64,000 bases of DNA, from positions 1 through 64,000 of the forward strand of contig NZ_JAKNRW010000002.1 in the NCBI RefSeq assembly GCF_023072615.1, given 5' to 3'. The stretch's first letter is position 1; each line of letters starts with the position of its first letter. This DNA comes from Pseudomonas violetae. GTDB taxonomy: Bacteria; Pseudomonadota; Gammaproteobacteria; Pseudomonadales; Pseudomonadaceae. Of this stretch, positions 62,937-64,000 are shown in pieces. A program made the translations under genes and the position numbers. The notes beneath the pieces were generated by a model. It worked only from the letters and a program-made list of their open reading frames with translations, was not told where the DNA came from and made no database searches.

Positions 62937-64000
62937 TTACGAAAGGCTGGACAGGTAGTCTTCATAACCAAATTCGCGAACCACTTCGACTGTACCGTCG
63001 AGCTGCTTAACCACGATGGACGGCATTTTCAGGCCGTTGAACCAATTCTTCTTAACCATTGTGTAACCCGCGGCGTCGATGAACGACAGTCGATCGCCGA
63101 TGGCCAGCGGACGGTCAAATGGGTACTCGCCGAAGATGTCACCAGCCAGGCACGACTTGCCGCACACCATGTAGGTGTGATCACCCTCGCTCGGCGCCAG
63201 CTTGGCGTTGAGGCGATAAATCAGCAGGTCAAGCAGATGGGCTTCGATGGAGCTGTCCACCACCGCCAGGTGCTTGCCGTTATAGAGGGTGTCGAGCACC
63301 GTCACTTCCAGCGAGGCGCTGTTGGTAATCGCGGCTTCGCCCGGCTCCAGGTAGACCTGCACACCGTACTTTTGCGAGAACACCTTGAGCCGCGCGCAGA
63401 ACGCGTCCAGCGCATAGCCTTCACCGGTGAAGTGAATGCCGCCGCCCAGGCTGACCCAGTTGACCTTGTGCAGCAGTTCACCGAAGCGCTCTTCGATGGT
63501 GCAGAGCATTTGGTCGAACAGGCCGAAGTCGCCGTTCTCGCAGTTGTTGTGGAACATGAAACCGGAGATCTGGTCGATTACGCCTTCGATCTTTACCGGG
63601 TCCCACTCGCCAAGACGGCTGAACGGGCGCGCCGGGTCGGCCAGCAGATAATCAGAGCTGCTGACTTGCGGGTTGACCCGCAGGCCGCGAATTTTACCTT
63701 CTGAACGCTTGGCAAAGCGTTGCAGTTGGCTGATGGAGTTGAAGATGATCTTGTCGCAGTTTTCGAGCATCTCCTCGATCTCGTCGTCGGCCCAGGCCAC
63801 GCTGTAGGCATGGGCCTCACCTTCGAATTTCTGTCGACCGAGCTTGAGCTCATAAAGCGACGACGACGTGGTGCCATCCATGTATTGCTGCATCAAGTCG
63901 AACACCGACCAGGTAGCGAAGCACTTGAGCGCCAGCAGGGCCTTGGCCCCGGACTGTTCGCGCACATAGGCAATCTTCTGCATGTTCGTCAGCAGCTTCT
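62937..64000 (-). CDS. nspC: carboxynorspermidine decarboxylase, 5' end outside window
   Basis: At least 354 residues of a fold-type III PLP decarboxylase. The frame continues to the window edge (KLLTNMQKIAYVREQSGAKA), where the PLP-lysine region LLALKCFATWSVF is present; about 14 N-terminal residues are probably missing. Other motifs: LGGGIHFTGEGY, YLEPGEAAI, CGKSCLAGDIFGEY and the C-terminal DAAGYTMVKKNWFNG. It decarboxylates carboxynorspermidine/carboxyspermidine. Operon with the dehydrogenase. Confidence 0.93.
   Translation of the reverse strand, partial: KLLTNMQKIAYVREQSGAKALLALKCFATWSVFDLMQQYMDGTTSSSLYELKLGRQKFEGEAHAYSVAWADDEIEEMLENCDKIIFNSISQLQRFAKRSEGKIRGLRVNPQVSSSDYLLADPARPFSRLGEWDPVKIEGVIDQISGFMFHNNCENGDFGLFDQMLCTIEERFGELLHKVNWVSLGGGIHFTGEGYALDAFCARLKVFSQKYGVQVYLEPGEAAITNSASLEVTVLDTLYNGKHLAVVDSSIEAHLLDLLIYRLNAKLAPSEGDHTYMVCGKSCLAGDIFGEYPFDRPLAIGDRLSFIDAAGYTMVKKNWFNGLKMPSIVVKQLDGTVEVVREFGYEDYLSSLS

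Overview
The window looks like a piece of accessory-rich chromosome from a plant- or soil-associated Pseudomonas. The evidence is an MvaT-type H-NS protein, an OprI/Lpp-like lipoprotein, a ScrY sucrose porin, paired Lrp/AsnC regulators, and the carboxynorspermidine pair at the right edge. This is protein-level recognition made without a database search. No rRNA, tRNA or CRISPR array was seen. A striking property is the amount of genomic debris: at least a dozen truncated, frameshifted or stop-interrupted genes, plus remnants of IS3, IS5, IS21, IS66 and group II intron elements between intact operons.

Left part (1-16.4 kb). An IS3-family end cuts an M20 amidohydrolase. A diaminopropionate ammonia-lyase gene, an orphan AbrB-like gene and a frameshifted small gene follow. 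An AT-rich block (3.8-6.3 kb) has a LysR regulator divergent from a proline-hydroxylase-like pseudogene and an EamA exporter, next to mvaT. From 15.2 down to 7.0 kb seven genes run on the minus strand: a Cys/Met-metabolism PLP enzyme, an MmuP-like permease, a LysR regulator, a threonine-synthase-like protein, an Lrp regulator, a short homoserine dehydrogenase and an aldehyde dehydrogenase. I read this as an aspartate-family amino acid (homoserine or S-methylmethionine) utilisation cluster.

Middle (16.6-36.6 kb). An LprI-domain membrane protein is followed by a complete IS66-family element (18212-21360). It has an 8-bp target duplication, a GNAT acetyltransferase passenger and an amber codon in tnpC. 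Then come a UbiB-like kinase with a DUF3429 protein, a stress trio (small hydrophilic protein, CsbD, BON), and a nested remnant of a group II intron 3' end inside an IS66 fragment. Next is a serC-benE-yggS-(aminotransferase remnant)-glyA cluster divergent from a MocR regulator. A Fnr-like regulator lacking the N-terminal cysteine cluster, a GNAT protein and a universal-stress-protein remnant follow.

Right part (37-64 kb). A sucrose cassette (fructokinase, ScrY porin, ABC importer, GH32 invertase, LacI regulator) lies between IS21-type terminal repeats, one of which supplies the stop codon of the fructokinase gene. A polyamine/amino acid block follows (Lrp, acetylpolyamine deacetylase-like, ornithine cyclodeaminase-like, APC permease), then a dicarboxylate-type symporter, a VOC protein and a LysR regulator. 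The most interesting candidate system is a tightly overlapping operon at 55.6-59.9 kb: a cupredoxin-like periplasmic protein, a HAMP-GGDEF(degenerate)-EAL protein, a DUF3034 outer-membrane-like protein and a lipoprotein truncated hemoglobin. The window ends with a patatin, a TonB-receptor remnant and the carboxynorspermidine dehydrogenase/decarboxylase pair.
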